Below, in pieces: positions 33,668-43,884 of a DNA stretch of 64,000 nucleotides. The stretch is taken from assembly GCA_012103035.1 (NCBI GenBank), contig JAAVLL010000001.1:369501-433500 (forward strand). The letters run 5' to 3'. The notes under the pieces are model-generated. The model did not search any database and had not been told where the DNA came from. It worked only from the letters and a program-made list of their open reading frames with translations. The DNA is from Brucella oryzae (GTDB lineage Bacteria > Pseudomonadota > Alphaproteobacteria > Rhizobiales > Rhizobiaceae). Position numbers and translations under genes: made by a program. Every line of letters starts with the position of its first letter. Within the stretch, counting starts at the first letter, position 1.

Positions 33668-36600
33668 ATGGGCGCTTGTACCGGGAATCCGATTATTGGC
33701 ATGAACCAACTCCCCGCCCATGATTTGCCGCTGACGCTGAGTGGCCGCGATGTGACTGCGGTGCTTGGGCCGACCAACACCGGCAAAACCCATCTCGCCA
33801 TCGAACGCATGCTGTCGCATGGAAGTGGCATGATCGGCTTGCCGCTGCGCCTTCTGGCGCGTGAGGTCTATAACCGCGTCGTGGAACGGGTCGGTGCGGC
33901 CAATGTCGCGCTGGTGACGGGTGAAGAAAGATCGTGCCGCCGGGTGCGCGCTATTCGGTCTGCACGGTCGAGGCCATGCCGCGCCGTACAGATGTCGCTT
34001 TCGTCGCCATCGATGAAGTCCAGCTCGCTGGTGATCTGGAGCGCGGGCATATTTTCACCGACCGGATCCTGCATCTGCGCGGGCGGCAGGAAACGCTCCT
34101 GCTTGGTGCGGCCACCATGCGCGGCATTCTGGAAAAGCTTTTGCGCGGCATCAATGTGGTGACGCGTCCGCGCCTGTCGCATCTGGCCTATGCCGGTTCC
34201 AAGAAGATTACGCGCCTGCCGAACCGTTCCGCCATCGTCGCCTTTTCCGCCGATGAGGTTTACGGGATTGCTGAACTGATCCGACGCCAGCGTGGTGGCG
34301 CGGCTGTCGTCATGGGCGCGCTCAGCCCGCGGACACGCAACGCGCAGGTCGAGCTTTACCAGTCGGGCGATGTCGATTTTCTGGTGGCGACCGATGCTAT
34401 CGGCATGGGCCTTAATCTTGATGTCGACCATGTCGCCTTTGCGCAGAATCGCAAATTCGACGGGTATCAGTTCCGCGATCTGACGCCCGCCGAGGTGGGG
34501 CAGATCGCCGGGCGCGCAGGCCGACATCTGCGTGACGGCACCTTCGGCGTGACGGGGCAGGTGCACCCATTCGACGAAGAGCTGGTCGAGCGGGTGGAAG
34601 CGCATAATTTCGATCCTGTGAAAGTCCTGCAATGGCGCACGGCGCGTTTCGACTTTTCATCGCTCGATTCCTGCGCTATTCTCTGGAAACGCCCGCACCG
34701 ATCGAAGGCTTGGCCAAGGCTTTGCCTGCCGTCGATCAACAAGCGCTTGAAAATTTGTCGAAAGACGAAGAGATTGTGCGGCTCGCCAAGACACCGGCAC
34801 GCATCGAGCTTTTGTGGGACGCCTGCGCGCTGCCCGATTATCGCAAGATCGCGCCGGCGCAGCATGCCGATATCATTGCAACCATCTATCAGGATCTTGT
34901 CCGCCGAGGAGCGTCGATGAAGATTATATGAGCGAACAGGTGCGCCGTGCCGATAGCACAGAGGGGAAATCGATACTCTGTCGCATCGGGTGGCGCAAAT
35001 TCGAACCTGGACTTTCGTGTCGCACAGGCCGGGATGGCTTGCCGATCCGACACACTGGCAGGAAAAGACGCGCGAAATTGAGGACAGATTGTCCGACGCG
35101 CTGCATGAAAGGTTGACGAAACGCTTTGTAGACCGCAGGACAAGCGTGCTTATGAGGCGCCTGAGAGAGAATGCCATGCTTGAAGCAGAAATCAGCCCGG
35201 TCGGAGACGTGATTGTCGAAGGCCACAATGTTGGGCAACTGGAAGGATTCCGTTTTACCGCTGACGTTCAGGCCGAGGGGCCGGACGCCAAGGCGGTGAA
35301 GTCGGCTGCACAAAAGGCGCTGGCCGCCGAGTTCGAACGTCGCGCAGAGCGCTTTGCCGCAGCTCCCAATGGCGATTTCGCGCTCGGCTCGGATGGCGTT
35401 ATGCGCTGGGTCGGTGCAACGGTCGCAACGCTGGTTGCGGGCGATGACCTGCTGAAGCCGCGTGCGGTGATCCTGGCCGACGAACAGCTTACCGGAGCGG
35501 CGCGCGACAAGGTTGCAGCTCGTATCGAACGTTTCGTCGCTCATCATATCGAAACCGTTCTGAAACCGCTCACCGATCTGGCTGCCGCTGATGCCCTGAC
35601 CGGTATGACACGCGGCCTCGCTTTCCAGATCGTCGAGAACCTTGGCATTCTTCCGCGCCGCGATGTGGCGGAGGAAGTGCGCGGCCTCGATCAGGATTCG
35701 CGTGCGGCGCTTCGCCGTCTCGGTGTGCGTTTCGGTGCCTATCACGTCTTTATGCCGATGTTGCTGAAGCCTGCGCCGGCCGGTCTCATCACGCTGCTCT
35801 GGGCGCTCAAGAATGATGGTCGCGAACGCTCCGGCTATGGCGATGTTGTGAATGTGCTGGCGGCAGGCCGTACCTCGGTCGTGGTCGATCCGGCTTTCGA
35901 TCCGATGTTCTATCGTCTGGCAGGTTATCGCGTGCTGGGTCGCCGTGCAGTGCGTATCGATATTCTGGAACGTCTTGCCGATCTCATTCGTCCAGCACTT
36001 GCCTGGCGCCCGGGTTCCGGAGTGCGTCCGGATGGCGCTTATGACGGCGGACGTTTCATCGTCACACCGGCCATGATGTCCATTCTGGGTGCTACGACGG
36101 ACGACATGGAAGAAATCCTGAAGAGCCTCGGCTATCGTCACGAGGCGATGGAAGCAGCCGCCGTCACAGCGAAGCTTGCCGAACTCGATGCTTTCGCGGC
36201 TGAAGCTGCGGCCAAGGAAGCTGGTGTTTCGCCGGTTGCAGAAGCGGAAAAGCCTGCCGTACCCGCGGCAGAACCCGTGCCTGCACTGGTTGTCGTGGCC
36301 GAGGCGGAAGCCGAAGCCAAGGTGGAAGAGGCTGTTGGAGCGGCTGAAACTGCGCCGACCGGCGAAACGGCAGAAGTGGCGGCTGAAGAGCCAAAGCCTG
36401 TTCTTCTATGGCGTCAGGGTCGCTTCGAAGGCCGCAATCGCAATCAGGACCAGAACAGACAGCGTCAAAATCGTGGCCACCAGAAAAGCGGTCATCAGAA
36501 CCGCGATGGCGGCGAAGGGCGCAAGTCCGAAGGCGGGGCAGAACAGCAGGGACGCAATGATCGCGGCGGCAAGCGCTTCGACAAGCAAAAGCGTCATGAC

Positions 36601-36777
36601 GGTGAAGGCAAGCGCGAAGGCTCCAAGGGTGATTTCCGTGGCGGCAATCAGCGCCAGCAGAAGCGCGATCATGGCCATCAGGGCGGCAAACGGGCAGAGC
36701 AGGAACGTCCTGCGCGTATCGATCCCGATTCGCCTTTTGCCAAGCTTCTGGCTCTGAAAGAGCAGATGAAGAAGTAA
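33668..36777 (+). CDS. Suv3-like superfamily 2 RNA helicase with disordered basic tail, about four frameshifts
   Basis: This is a large ATP-dependent helicase, about 1037 residues when reconstructed. Motif I is [18 protein letters not shown], motif II IDEVQLA, and [20 protein letters not shown] is motif VI of the Suv3 type. A long middle region (bases about 35170-36140) follows. The last 210 residues are low-complexity: first Ala/Glu/Val-rich, then Arg/Gly/Asn/Gln-rich ([20 protein letters not shown]), a likely RNA-binding disordered tail. Frame changes occur near 33925, 34675, 34910 and 34975. The start is ATG 33668, or 33701 ([20 protein letters not shown]). The S4-domain gene follows 1 bp after its stop, pointing to RNA metabolism. 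Exact role unknown. Confidence 0.85.
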
Positions 36778-36778
36778 G

Positions 36779-37168
36779 ATGACTGCAGAAACGGGCGCAA
36801 GACAGCGAATCGACAAATGGCTGTTCTTTGCGCGCGTGGTCAAATCAAGATCGCTGGCGGCGAAACTCGCCGTCGGCGGCAAGGTTCGGGTCAACCGCGA
36901 CAAGATTGAGCAGGCCGCTCATCAGGTGAAGGTCGGTGATGTACTGACCATTACGCTCGACCGGCGTATTCTCGTTTACAAGATACTTGCTCCGGGTGAG
37001 CGTCGCGGTCCAGCGCCTGAGGCCCAGCTTCTTTATGAAGACCTTTCGCCGTCACCAGCATCCGCTACTGCGGTGGCACCGGAGGCCACAACGCCGCAGC
37101 GTGAGAGCGAAACCGGGCGCCCGACCAAGAAAGAGCGTCGCGAAACGGATCGCTTACGCGGAAACTAG
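36779..37168 (+). CDS. S4-domain RNA-binding protein (HslR-like)
   Basis: This small RNA-binding protein has 129 residues and is intact. The S4 fold is RQRIDKWLFFARVVKSRSLA, then AKLAVGGKVRVNRDKIEQAA and VGDVLTITLDRR (residues about 8-60). A basic tail follows, ending KKERRETDRLRGN. The HslR family recognises stalled 50S subunits carrying tRNA. It begins 1 bp after the helicase stop and is probably co-translated with it, so the two may act on the same RNA. Confidence 0.88.
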   Translation: MTAETGARQRIDKWLFFARVVKSRSLAAKLAVGGKVRVNRDKIEQAAHQVKVGDVLTITLDRRILVYKILAPGERRGPAPEAQLLYEDLSPSPASATAVAPEATTPQRESETGRPTKKERRETDRLRGN

Positions 37169-37621
37169 AGTGTACTTTCCGCGACCGGGAATGCTTTCCG
37201 TGGCGAGGTGTACTCCAATAACAGTTCTGGCGGTTGCTGTGATTCCACTAAATCGGGATCAGTTCCAGTCTGGGCGCGTTGCCGCAGGCAACTTGTGACG
37301 GTGATGGAAATTGCGCGTCAAACCGCCCCGGCGAAAGTCTTTTCCATGCGAGACCTCTCAAACGAAATGCTGTTTCAGATGTGCGTGACTTCGTGACATT
37401 GCGGCGTTTGTACCCTTGTCATGACAGGATAAAATCGCTACCTCACGCATTGTCATAAAAGGGCATGGGCTGAGACCCGCAACCATTTCCGTGCACAGTG
37501 ACTTCGTGGCGAGATATTCCAAAGCCCCGAGCCAATTGTCGGCTTGCTGGAGTATCGGCGCCAAGCTGTAGGATAGATAAGCTGCCTGGTCTGGAATTCG
37601 GGCAGCAACAGGAGTTCGACG
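37169..37621. other. Intergenic region upstream of fdxA
   Basis: No gene is seen in this 450 bp. TGTCATGACA at 37417-37426 is a perfect 10-bp palindrome about 195 bases before fdxA, and GTGACTTCGTG occurs twice (near 37385 and 37498). These may be regulatory sites for fdxA but nothing here identifies the factor. Confidence 0.35.
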
Positions 37622-37958
37622 ATGACGTATGTCGTGACCGATAATTGCATTCGCTGCAAATATACGGACTGCGTCGAGGTCTGTCCGGTCGATTGCTTCT
37701 ACGAAGGCGAAAACATGCTCGTTATCAATCCCGACGAGTGTATCGACTGTGGCGTATGTGAACCGGAATGCCCTGCCGAGGCGATCAGCCCCGACACTGA
37801 GCCGGGCCTCGACAAGTGGTTGGAATTGAATACGGAATATGCGGCAAAATGGCCCAATATTACCGCAAAAGGATGCCCTGCCGGAAGCCAAGGAAATGGA
37901 CGGCGTGGCTGGCAAGCTCGAGAAGTATTTCTCCACCGAGCCGGGTAGCGGTGACTAA
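37622..37958 (+). CDS. fdxA: 7Fe ferredoxin (FdxA type), one frameshift
   Basis: This low-potential electron carrier has about 112 residues. It has the Cys pattern of [3Fe-4S][4Fe-4S] ferredoxins: Cys9, Cys17, Cys21 and Cys25 in the segment [20 protein letters not shown], then [15 protein letters not shown]. The C-terminal helical extension ([17 protein letters not shown], then [20 protein letters not shown]) is typical. Two bases are missing from an A run near 37868; the corrected stop is TAA 37956-37958. It stands alone, between the S4 gene and carD, and is followed by a terminator-like hairpin. Confidence 0.95.
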
Positions 37959-38027
37959 TACTGAATCAGCGTTACAGGCAATGCTGTCAGCTGGTATGAG
38001 TTGGACGGTATCGTATAAGTATGCCCT

Positions 38028-38065
38028 TGTTCCAGAAGGCTTTATGCTTCTGGAACATATGTTTT
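38028..38065 (+). terminator. Hairpin terminator after fdxA
   Basis: TGTTCCAGAAG (38028-38038) pairs perfectly with CTTCTGGAACA (38047-38057), followed by TATGTTTT, 70 bases after the fdxA stop. Confidence 0.65.
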
Positions 38066-38193
38066 CAGCCTGCTGAGACTGTCAGGTTGTCTGAGATTGC
38101 AGGAATGGGCGAATTATCACTTGCTTTTTCTGTAATACATCGGCAAAAGGCGAGTGAAATCACTGAAACACGCCCATCTTGCAGGTGTGTTCC

Positions 38194-38220
38194 ATTGCCA
38201 AATACGACATATTTGGCAAT
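38194..38220. promoter_or_regulatory. Perfect 11-bp inverted repeat upstream of carD
   Basis: ATTGCCAAATA-cgaca-TATTTGGCAAT lies 300 bases before carD. High symmetry and A/T-rich arms suggest an operator for a dimeric regulator. There is no T tract for a terminator. Confidence 0.45.
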
Positions 38221-38519
38221 TTGTTGATCTTTCGCGAAATTGTGTTAGGTTACTCCAATAATTTCGGTGACTGGACGTCAATTCGTGGCGCTATGCGTTA
38301 ATCTCTGAAAGGGCTGATCTTTAGTACCGGGCTGAATGGCACCGGGGAAGATGATTGCGATCTGGCGTCGTCCCCTCACCGTACACCCGGTCGGCTAGAT
38401 TTGCCGTCAGATACGTTTTCAGTTCCAAGCCGACAAATAGCTTCCGTGCTTCATTTCTCCGGAGTGCGGTCGAAAATCATGTGTCAACCGGCGGATTGCG
38501 CCGGGCACAACAGGGAGTA

Positions 38520-39109
38520 ATGAAGCGTATGTCATCCCAGCAGAAAAAGTCTCCAGTCGCGCGTGGCGGTTTCAAGGCCGGTGAGGCGATCGTATATCCG
38601 GCTCATGGTGTCGGCCAGATCGTTACCATCGAAGAGCAGGAAGTGGCAGGCCACAAGCTCGAGCTTTTCGTGATCGATTTCGAAAAGACAAGATGCGCCT
38701 GAAGGTGCCGGTTGCCAAAGCCGCTTCCATCGGTATGCGCAAGCTATCGGAGACCGATTATGTTGAACGTGCATTGAAAGTCGTGCAGGGCCGCGCACGT
38801 GTGAAGCGCACCATGTGGTCGCGCCGCGCCCAAGAATATGATGCAAAGATTAATTCTGGCGACCTTATCTTGATCTCGGAAGTCGTTCGCGATCTTTTCC
38901 GTGCTGATAACCAGCCGGAACAGTCCTATTCCGAACGCCAGCTTTATGAAGCTGCCCTTGACCGCATGGCGCGCGAAATTGCTGCCGTGAACAAGCTTTC
39001 GGAAACCGAAGCTGTTCGTCTGATCGAAGCAAATCTCGCCAAGGGACCGAAGCGCGGCAAGGCCGACGCTGAAACCGACCTGGACGACGATGAAGTCGAA
39101 GCCGCATAA
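38520..39109 (+). CDS. carD: CarD-family transcriptional regulator, one frameshift
   Basis: This RNA polymerase-binding protein of about 196 residues stabilises open promoter complexes. The RID/Tudor domain (FKAGEAIVYPAHGVGQIVTI, then EEQEVAGHKLELFVIDFEK) binds RNAP beta, and the C-terminal helical DNA-binding domain contains RARVKRTMWSRRAQEYDAKI. An acidic tail ends DLDDDEVEAA. The frame changes near 38690; one G lost from AAGGAC would restore DFEKDKMRLKVP. ATG 38520 follows GGGAG very closely; ATG 38529 is the alternative. In Brucella CarD is a known global regulator. A stem-loop follows. Confidence 0.93.
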
Positions 39110-39133
39110 GCTTTACTTCTCTTTCTTTCAAAA

Positions 39134-39153
39134 GGCCCGGCTTTAGCCGGGTC
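39134..39153 (+). terminator. Hairpin after carD
   Basis: CCCGGC-ttta-GCCGGG, 26 bases after the stop, with only a weak T content after it. The same stem recurs at 39291-39317. Confidence 0.55.
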
Positions 39154-39159
39154 AGATTG

Positions 39160-39317
39160 ATTACAAACCCCTCGATTTTTGGAAGCAGTCAAAAACGAGG
39201 GTTTTGATTCCGATTTGTTCACGTTCTAAATCTGGGACGTTCCGTGAATCTGAGGTCATTTTGACCCTGCCGGAGGTTTGTCAGCAGTCTGGCCCGGCTT
39301 TAGCCGGGTTTTTGTTT
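39160..39317 (+). ncRNA. Candidate small RNA between carD and rpoH2
   Basis: The region begins with an imperfect hairpin: AAACCCCTCGATTTTT (39165-39180) with AAAAACGAGGGTTTT (39191-39205). It ends with a full terminator, CCCGGC-ttta-GCCGGG plus TTTTTGTTT (39291-39317). carD already has a stem-loop upstream, so this second terminator needs its own transcript. No promoter is convincing by eye. Confidence 0.35.
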
Positions 39318-39319
39318 GC

Positions 39320-39423
39320 TAGAGTATTTCCTGTTTTCATGAAGCATTGGAAATGCTCTATCGTTTTGTTTTACGCACGTCTTTATCCCGAAACCGGTTC
39401 CCACTTTCGGGAGATATGCTCTC
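39320..39423. repeat. Two-palindrome intergenic repeat (RIME-like)
   Basis: AGAGTATTTCC pairs with GGAAATGCTCT, then ATCGTTTTGTTTTACGCACG, then CCCGAAACCGG with TTTCGGGAGATATGCTCT. It aligns over its length with the interior of the repeat at 8491-8593. Confidence 0.7.
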
Positions 39424-39562
39424 GCCACAACAGGAATTGGGCTGCAGCTCCTTGTGAGTAGAGAGCAATATCGACTGGTTAAGATTTTATTGAATTTCGC
39501 AATAAATCATTAATCTTCCCAGTCATCTTCCTGCATTGTCAGAGAATTATCCTGAAGGAGAG

Positions 39563-39587
39563 GGAACCTGAGTGCAGCTGATGCGTT
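39563..39587 (+). promoter_or_regulatory. EcfG (general stress sigma factor) promoter of rpoH2
   Basis: GGAAC (39563-39567), a 16-base spacer, and CGTT (39584-39587) match the alphaproteobacterial EcfG/RpoE2 consensus exactly. The predicted leader is about 170 bases. rpoH2 is a known target of this sigma factor in Sinorhizobium. Confidence 0.75.
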
Positions 39588-39721
39588 GTTCCAGACACCA
39601 GTTCGTAAACGGGTTTGTTTTGCGGCGTAATCATATTGGCCAAAAATGGGCCTGGCGGGGAGTTTTGGACGAATTCGCTAATTCGCCCGAGGAGTCTTTG
39701 TGGGACTGGCATATCCTTCCA

Positions 39722-39748
39722 CTGAACGCCCGAAGGGCGTGAGTTCAG
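39722..39748 (+). promoter_or_regulatory. Hairpin just before the rpoH2 ribosome-binding site
   Basis: CTGAACGCCC-gaag-GGGCGTgaGTTCAG, a stem of about 12 bp ending 2 bases before CAGGAGA and 15 bases before the start codon. It could tune rpoH2 translation. Confidence 0.4.
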
Positions 39749-39762
39749 AACAGGAGAACCAG

Positions 39763-40697
39763 ATGAAGCAGTCATCCATGAGCAGTTCTTCCGCAGTTCC
39801 AGCCAATCACATGCCTATGGTTGCGCGTAGCCTCCCAGCGACAGCAGCCTCTTCTCAATCCATGATCCGCAGCGCAATGTCGGCTCCTATCTGGAGCGCG
39901 AAGAGGAACGAGCCCTCGCCATTCGCTGGAAGGAACTGAAAGATCAGGAAGCACTACACCGCATCACATCTGCACATATGAGACTGGTCATCTCCATGGC
40001 CGGACGCTTCCGCAAGTTCAAACTGCCGATGAACGATCTCATTCAGGAAGGCTATGTCGGCCTTCTTGAAGCTGCCGCACGTTTCGATCCCGAACGGGAA
40101 GTGCGTTTTTCGACCTATGCGTCGTGGTGGATTCGCGCGTCGATGCAGGACTATATCCTGCGTAACTGGTCCATCGTGCGCGGCGGTACGAGTTCCGCAC
40201 AAAAGGCTCTCTTCTTCAATCTGCGGCGGCTTCGTTCAAAACTGGCCCAATCCGACGACAATATGACCAAGGCAGAGATGTATCGGGAAATTTCCGATCA
40301 GCTCGGTGTTTCGACAAGTGATGTCGAGATCATGGATAGCCGCCTTTCGGGGCCGGACAGTTCTCTGTCGGCACCTGTGAACAACGAGGAGTCGGGTGCG
40401 TCGCGTCGCATGGATTTCCTGGTTGACGATCATCCCTTGCAGGATGAGATCGCCGAAAGTTCCATCGATATGGAACGGCGAAATCAGTGGCTCAATGTGG
40501 CGCTTGATACGCTGAACGAACGCGAATTGCACATTATCCGTGAGCGTCGTCTCGATGATGACGGAGTGACGCTTGAAGCGCTGGGTGAAAAGCTCGGCAT
40601 CTCCAAGGAACGGGTGCGGCAAATCGAAAGCCGTGCAATGGAGAAGCTGAAGATCGCTCTGTTGAGCCAGCATGAATTGGCGGCCTATCAGGCATAA
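39763..40697 (+). CDS. rpoH2: Alternative sigma factor RpoH2 (sigma-32 family), one frameshift
   Basis: This heat-shock/stress sigma factor has about 300 residues. Region 2 contains DLIQEGYVGLLEAAARFDPE, then FSTYASWWIRASMQDYILRN. The RpoH-specific box is AQKALFFNLRRLRSKL. Region 4 ends with LEALGEKLGISKERVRQIES. The frame changes near 39857 in the N-terminal region. I call it the second RpoH because its promoter is of EcfG type and its N-terminus (MKQSSMSSSSAVPANHMPMV) is Ser-rich, unlike the RpoH1 I recall. Start ATG 39763 follows AGGAGAACC. Confidence 0.9.
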
Positions 40698-40741
40698 GCT
40701 GTTACGGCTAGGGCAATACAAGTAGAGGGCCAATCGGCTCC

Positions 40742-41449
40742 TTACTTTTGCGGTTCCGCAGTCTTGCCTTCAAGGCGCAACGACCAGTCCTCGACCTTGC
40801 GATTTTCAAGGCGGCGCACTGCATAGCGCTTCCAGCTGTCGGCGAGATGCGAAAGCTCCGCCATCACAGACAGTTCATCATAATTTAGTGTGTCGACATA
40901 AAGCAGGTGCCAGACACGATGCAGTGTCCAGTCCGGCGACAGGCGGTCGACCAGGATCATCGTATCGCCGGTTTCCACGTGGCCTTCTTCCAGAACGCGA
41001 TAGTACCAGCCTGTCCGTCCCGTCTTCTGAACGCGCACGGCCATATCCGCAGTTGCAAAACGTTCATTGAGTTTCCAGCAGGGCTGGCGGCCCTGTGAAA
41101 CCTCCACAAGCGCACTGCCAAGCCGGAATCTGTCACCCACGGCGACATTGCGCTCGTTCAGACCCGATGTGGAAATGTTTTCGCCGAAAGCACCACGCGT
41201 ACTCAGACGCGGATTGTCGCCGATTTCTTCCCGCCAGACCGCATAGTGATCATGCGAATAGTGATGGAGTGCTTTTTCCGGTCCGCCATGAACTTTCCGG
41301 TCGCCCTGCGCATCGCAGTCCAGCCCCTCGAAAGTCACGCGAACCTTGCCGGAAACCGGTTGCTTGTCGATGCCGCTTGGAACGCCGCGAGCTCCGAGAG
41401 GAGCGACTTTTCCCGCAAGGACAGAGTGGATGAGTGTTTCCGTCATCAT
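40742..41449 (-). CDS. MOSC-domain protein (YiiM-like)
   Basis: A soluble protein of about 235 residues, intact. The MOSC fold binds sulphur and molybdenum-cofactor-related ligands. The key Cys region is VEVSQGRQPCWKLNERF (residues about 115-131), and KVHGGPEKALHHYSHDHYAV and TRGAFGENISTSGL are the YiiM-type motifs. The C-terminal 3-alpha domain (LSPDWTLHRVWHLLYVDTLN) follows. YiiM of E. coli reduces N-hydroxylated bases; whether this protein does so is unknown. Start is the ATG at 41449 or 41446. Confidence 0.85.
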   Translation of the reverse strand: MMTETLIHSVLAGKVAPLGARGVPSGIDKQPVSGKVRVTFEGLDCDAQGDRKVHGGPEKALHHYSHDHYAVWREEIGDNPRLSTRGAFGENISTSGLNERNVAVGDRFRLGSALVEVSQGRQPCWKLNERFATADMAVRVQKTGRTGWYYRVLEEGHVETGDTMILVDRLSPDWTLHRVWHLLYVDTLNYDELSVMAELSHLADSWKRYAVRRLENRKVEDWSLRLEGKTAEPQK

Positions 41450-41451
41450 AG

Positions 41452-42920
41452 CTACTCGCTGATCAGCTTCACGCGGTCGCCGACCGAAACCGTTGCCCCG
41501 CCGACATGGCATTGAGAAGGCGGAACAGTTCCAGTTTGCGGGTGGTGCCCTGCATGCGTGCCGACAGACTGGCCAACGTGTCGCCCGGCTTGACCGTCAC
41601 AACGCGGATGCGAAGCGGCTTGATGGCGTTCTGTTCAGCAGGCGAAAGCAGACGGAAGGACTGCGTAACTGTCCGCGAGGCGGGCAGAAGGGCGTTGCTG
41701 CCTTTCGGTGCTGCTGTCAGGAAGCGATAGACCTTGTTGTTTGCACCGATGACCACAATGTCGAACTGCCACCGGTCGGCGCTGGCGCGCGCAGTCGCGG
41801 CGGGCAAACTGTTGATGGTGGTGGTCTGGATCGAACTGTCGTCGAGACCGGTTACCCAGCCCGAGCGGATATAGTCGGCAAGGTTTGATCCTGCCGGAAG
41901 AGATGCGCCATCGAAACGAATGGCAACTTCGCCGGGGCCGCTTGCCATGACCGCATTGGCCGAATTGTCGATGGTGAAGCCATCCGGTGCCCGGAAGGTG
42001 ACACCGAGCTTCGGATGGATGAAGGTCTGTTCGCGGACATAACCTTCATTGGGCGAGTCGCCGTAGAGAAGGCCGTCAATGCCGTTGAGGAAGGAATCGC
42101 GATCGGTTGTGCCGACGCCGGGGCGCCGATGCGGCGTGCATGACCAAGCGCAAGCTGGATGCGCTGCGGCGTTGCCGGATGGCTTGCGAGAAAGTCGAGG
42201 CTGGCATCGGTCGCGCCCGAAACCGAACGAAAGCCCTGATAGGCTTCCATCGATTGCAGGAAACGCGCCGAAGCGAACGGATCGTAACCGGCTTCGCCGA
42301 TCATCTTGATACCGATGGCATCCGCCTGCAATTCCTGATTACGCGAGAACTGGGCAAGCCGCAACTTGCCGCGCAGCGCTTCGCGGCTGGCAGATTCATT
42401 ATGCAGCACTTCGCTGGCGACGCGCCCGGCTATAGCCGTCTCAGCTTCCTTCTCCTGCCGCAGAATGCCGTGATTGGCGATGACATGGCCCATTTCGTGG
42501 GCGATCACGGCTGCGACTTCGGAAGAGTCGTTCGCGAGCGCGAGCAGGCCGCGCGTGACATAGAGATAGCCGCCCGGCAATGCGAAGGCATTGATATTGG
42601 GACTGTCGAGAATTGTGATGCGATAGGTCTGGTCCGGCTTGTCGGTAACTGTCGTCAGCTTGCCGACGATCTTCGCCACCATGCGTTCAAGTCTCTGGTC
42701 CTTGTACTCGCCGCCATAGGTCGCGAGGATACGCGGATGCTGCTGGGCACCAAGCTGCGCCAGCCGGTCATTGCGCGTTACATTGTCGACGGTTACCGGA
42801 TTATCGGAAGGCTGCAGGCCCAGATCCTTGCTGGAATTGATCGACTGGCAACCCGAAATCAGGGCGATAGCAAGCAAGCCAAAACTAATGGCTGGTTTCC
42901 GCCAATTTTGCCGCGTCCAT
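41452..42920 (-). CDS. M48-family metalloprotease lipoprotein with C-terminal LysM-like segment, two or three frameshifts
   Basis: This envelope zinc protease of about 488 residues is of the BepA/LoiP type. A lipoprotein signal (LLAIALISGCQS) precedes the protease domain, with zinc ligands in AAVIAHEMGHVIANHG and the third ligand in NQELQADAIGIKM. The C-terminal third has a segment RVVTVKPGDTLASLSARMQG that resembles LysM. Frame changes occur near 42115 and 41515, the last giving the corrected end VSVGDRVKLISE at 41452. The start is unclear: TTG 42877 lies inside the signal peptide, and ATG 42920 (MDAAKLA) fits if one more base is missing. BepA-type proteases maintain outer-membrane proteins. 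Confidence 0.85.
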
Positions 42921-43120
42921 TCTGGCAGGGAGATAGGTAGACGCAGGAAGGCCCGGGAACGGGTCGATTGACGGAACAGTATTTTATCCTCGCTTCTGAA
43001 TCAGATTGCTTGATCCGGGGCCAAATCTAGCCACAGACCTGAACGTGTACAAGCAGCACAAGAAATCTGTAGCCGGTTCTTCCGGCAGATTGCGAACAAA
43101 ATATGTCCGCAACCGTAACT

Positions 43121-43884
43121 CTATTTGAGGTTCGGCCCCGAATTCCGCTTTTCACCGATATAGTGCCGCAATGCTTCCGGTCCAGTCGGAGAAAGCAGTT
43201 CGGTGGCAGGGCCCATGGCGGAAATCCGGCCACTGTCGAGAAAAAGCAACACTGCGCCGAGATAGAGCGCATCTTCAGGTGTGTGCGTCACCATCAGCAC
43301 TGTCATGCCGGTTTCAAGTTGAAGCTCCCTGACCAGATCCAGCATCTGGTGTCGTAGCGCCGGGCCAAGCGAGGCAAAGGCTTCGTCAAGGAGCAGAATT
43401 GGGCGCTGGCGTATGAGCGCGCGGGCAATTGCTACGCGCTGGCGTTCGCCGCCGGACAGGGCTTCAGGCTTGCGCTGTTCTTTGCCCGCGAGCCCGACAC
43501 GTGACAAAGCCTCCGCAATATCGGTGCGGTCTTCTGCGGTCAGCCTCAGGTTCGGCGAACGTCCGAGGCCGACATTCTGTTCGACGGTCAGGTGGGCAAA
43601 TAGGTTGTTTTCCTGAAACACCATCGAAACAGGCCGGCCCGCTGGCGAAAGTTCACTGACGTCTTTATCGCCGATGAAGATATGACCGGATTGCGGAAAT
43701 TCAAAACCGGCAATCAGGTTGAGAAGTGTGGACTTGCCCGAACCACTTGGCCCGACAACCGCGGCTATGACACCGCCCTTTATCGTTGCATCGAAATGCA
43801 TGGCGGCTTCACCATAGCTGAAACGGACGTCATCAAGACGAATTTCGGCAAGGGGTTCATGGCGGCATTCATCCGAGCATTCAT
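43121..43884 (-). CDS. thiQ: Thiamine ABC transporter ATP-binding protein ThiQ, one frameshift
   Basis: This ATPase of the thiamine/TPP importer has about 250 residues. Walker A is [18 protein letters not shown], the Q-loop region [15 protein letters not shown], the signature [15 protein letters not shown], and Walker [15 protein letters not shown]. The N-terminal strand [18 protein letters not shown] lies upstream of the first in-frame ATG, so a frame change near 43850 (one C missing from CCCC) is needed. Three in-frame ATGs (43884, 43872, 43860) then precede it. The first overlaps the thiP stop (ATGA), typical of coupled genes. Operon order thiB-thiP-thiQ. Confidence 0.92.

Noticed and set aside
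34990..36777. A separate gene encoding a 595-residue protein after the helicase
   Set aside because: It is in another frame only because of breaks near 34910 and 34975. Continuous coding and no start signal show it is the C-terminal half of the helicase.
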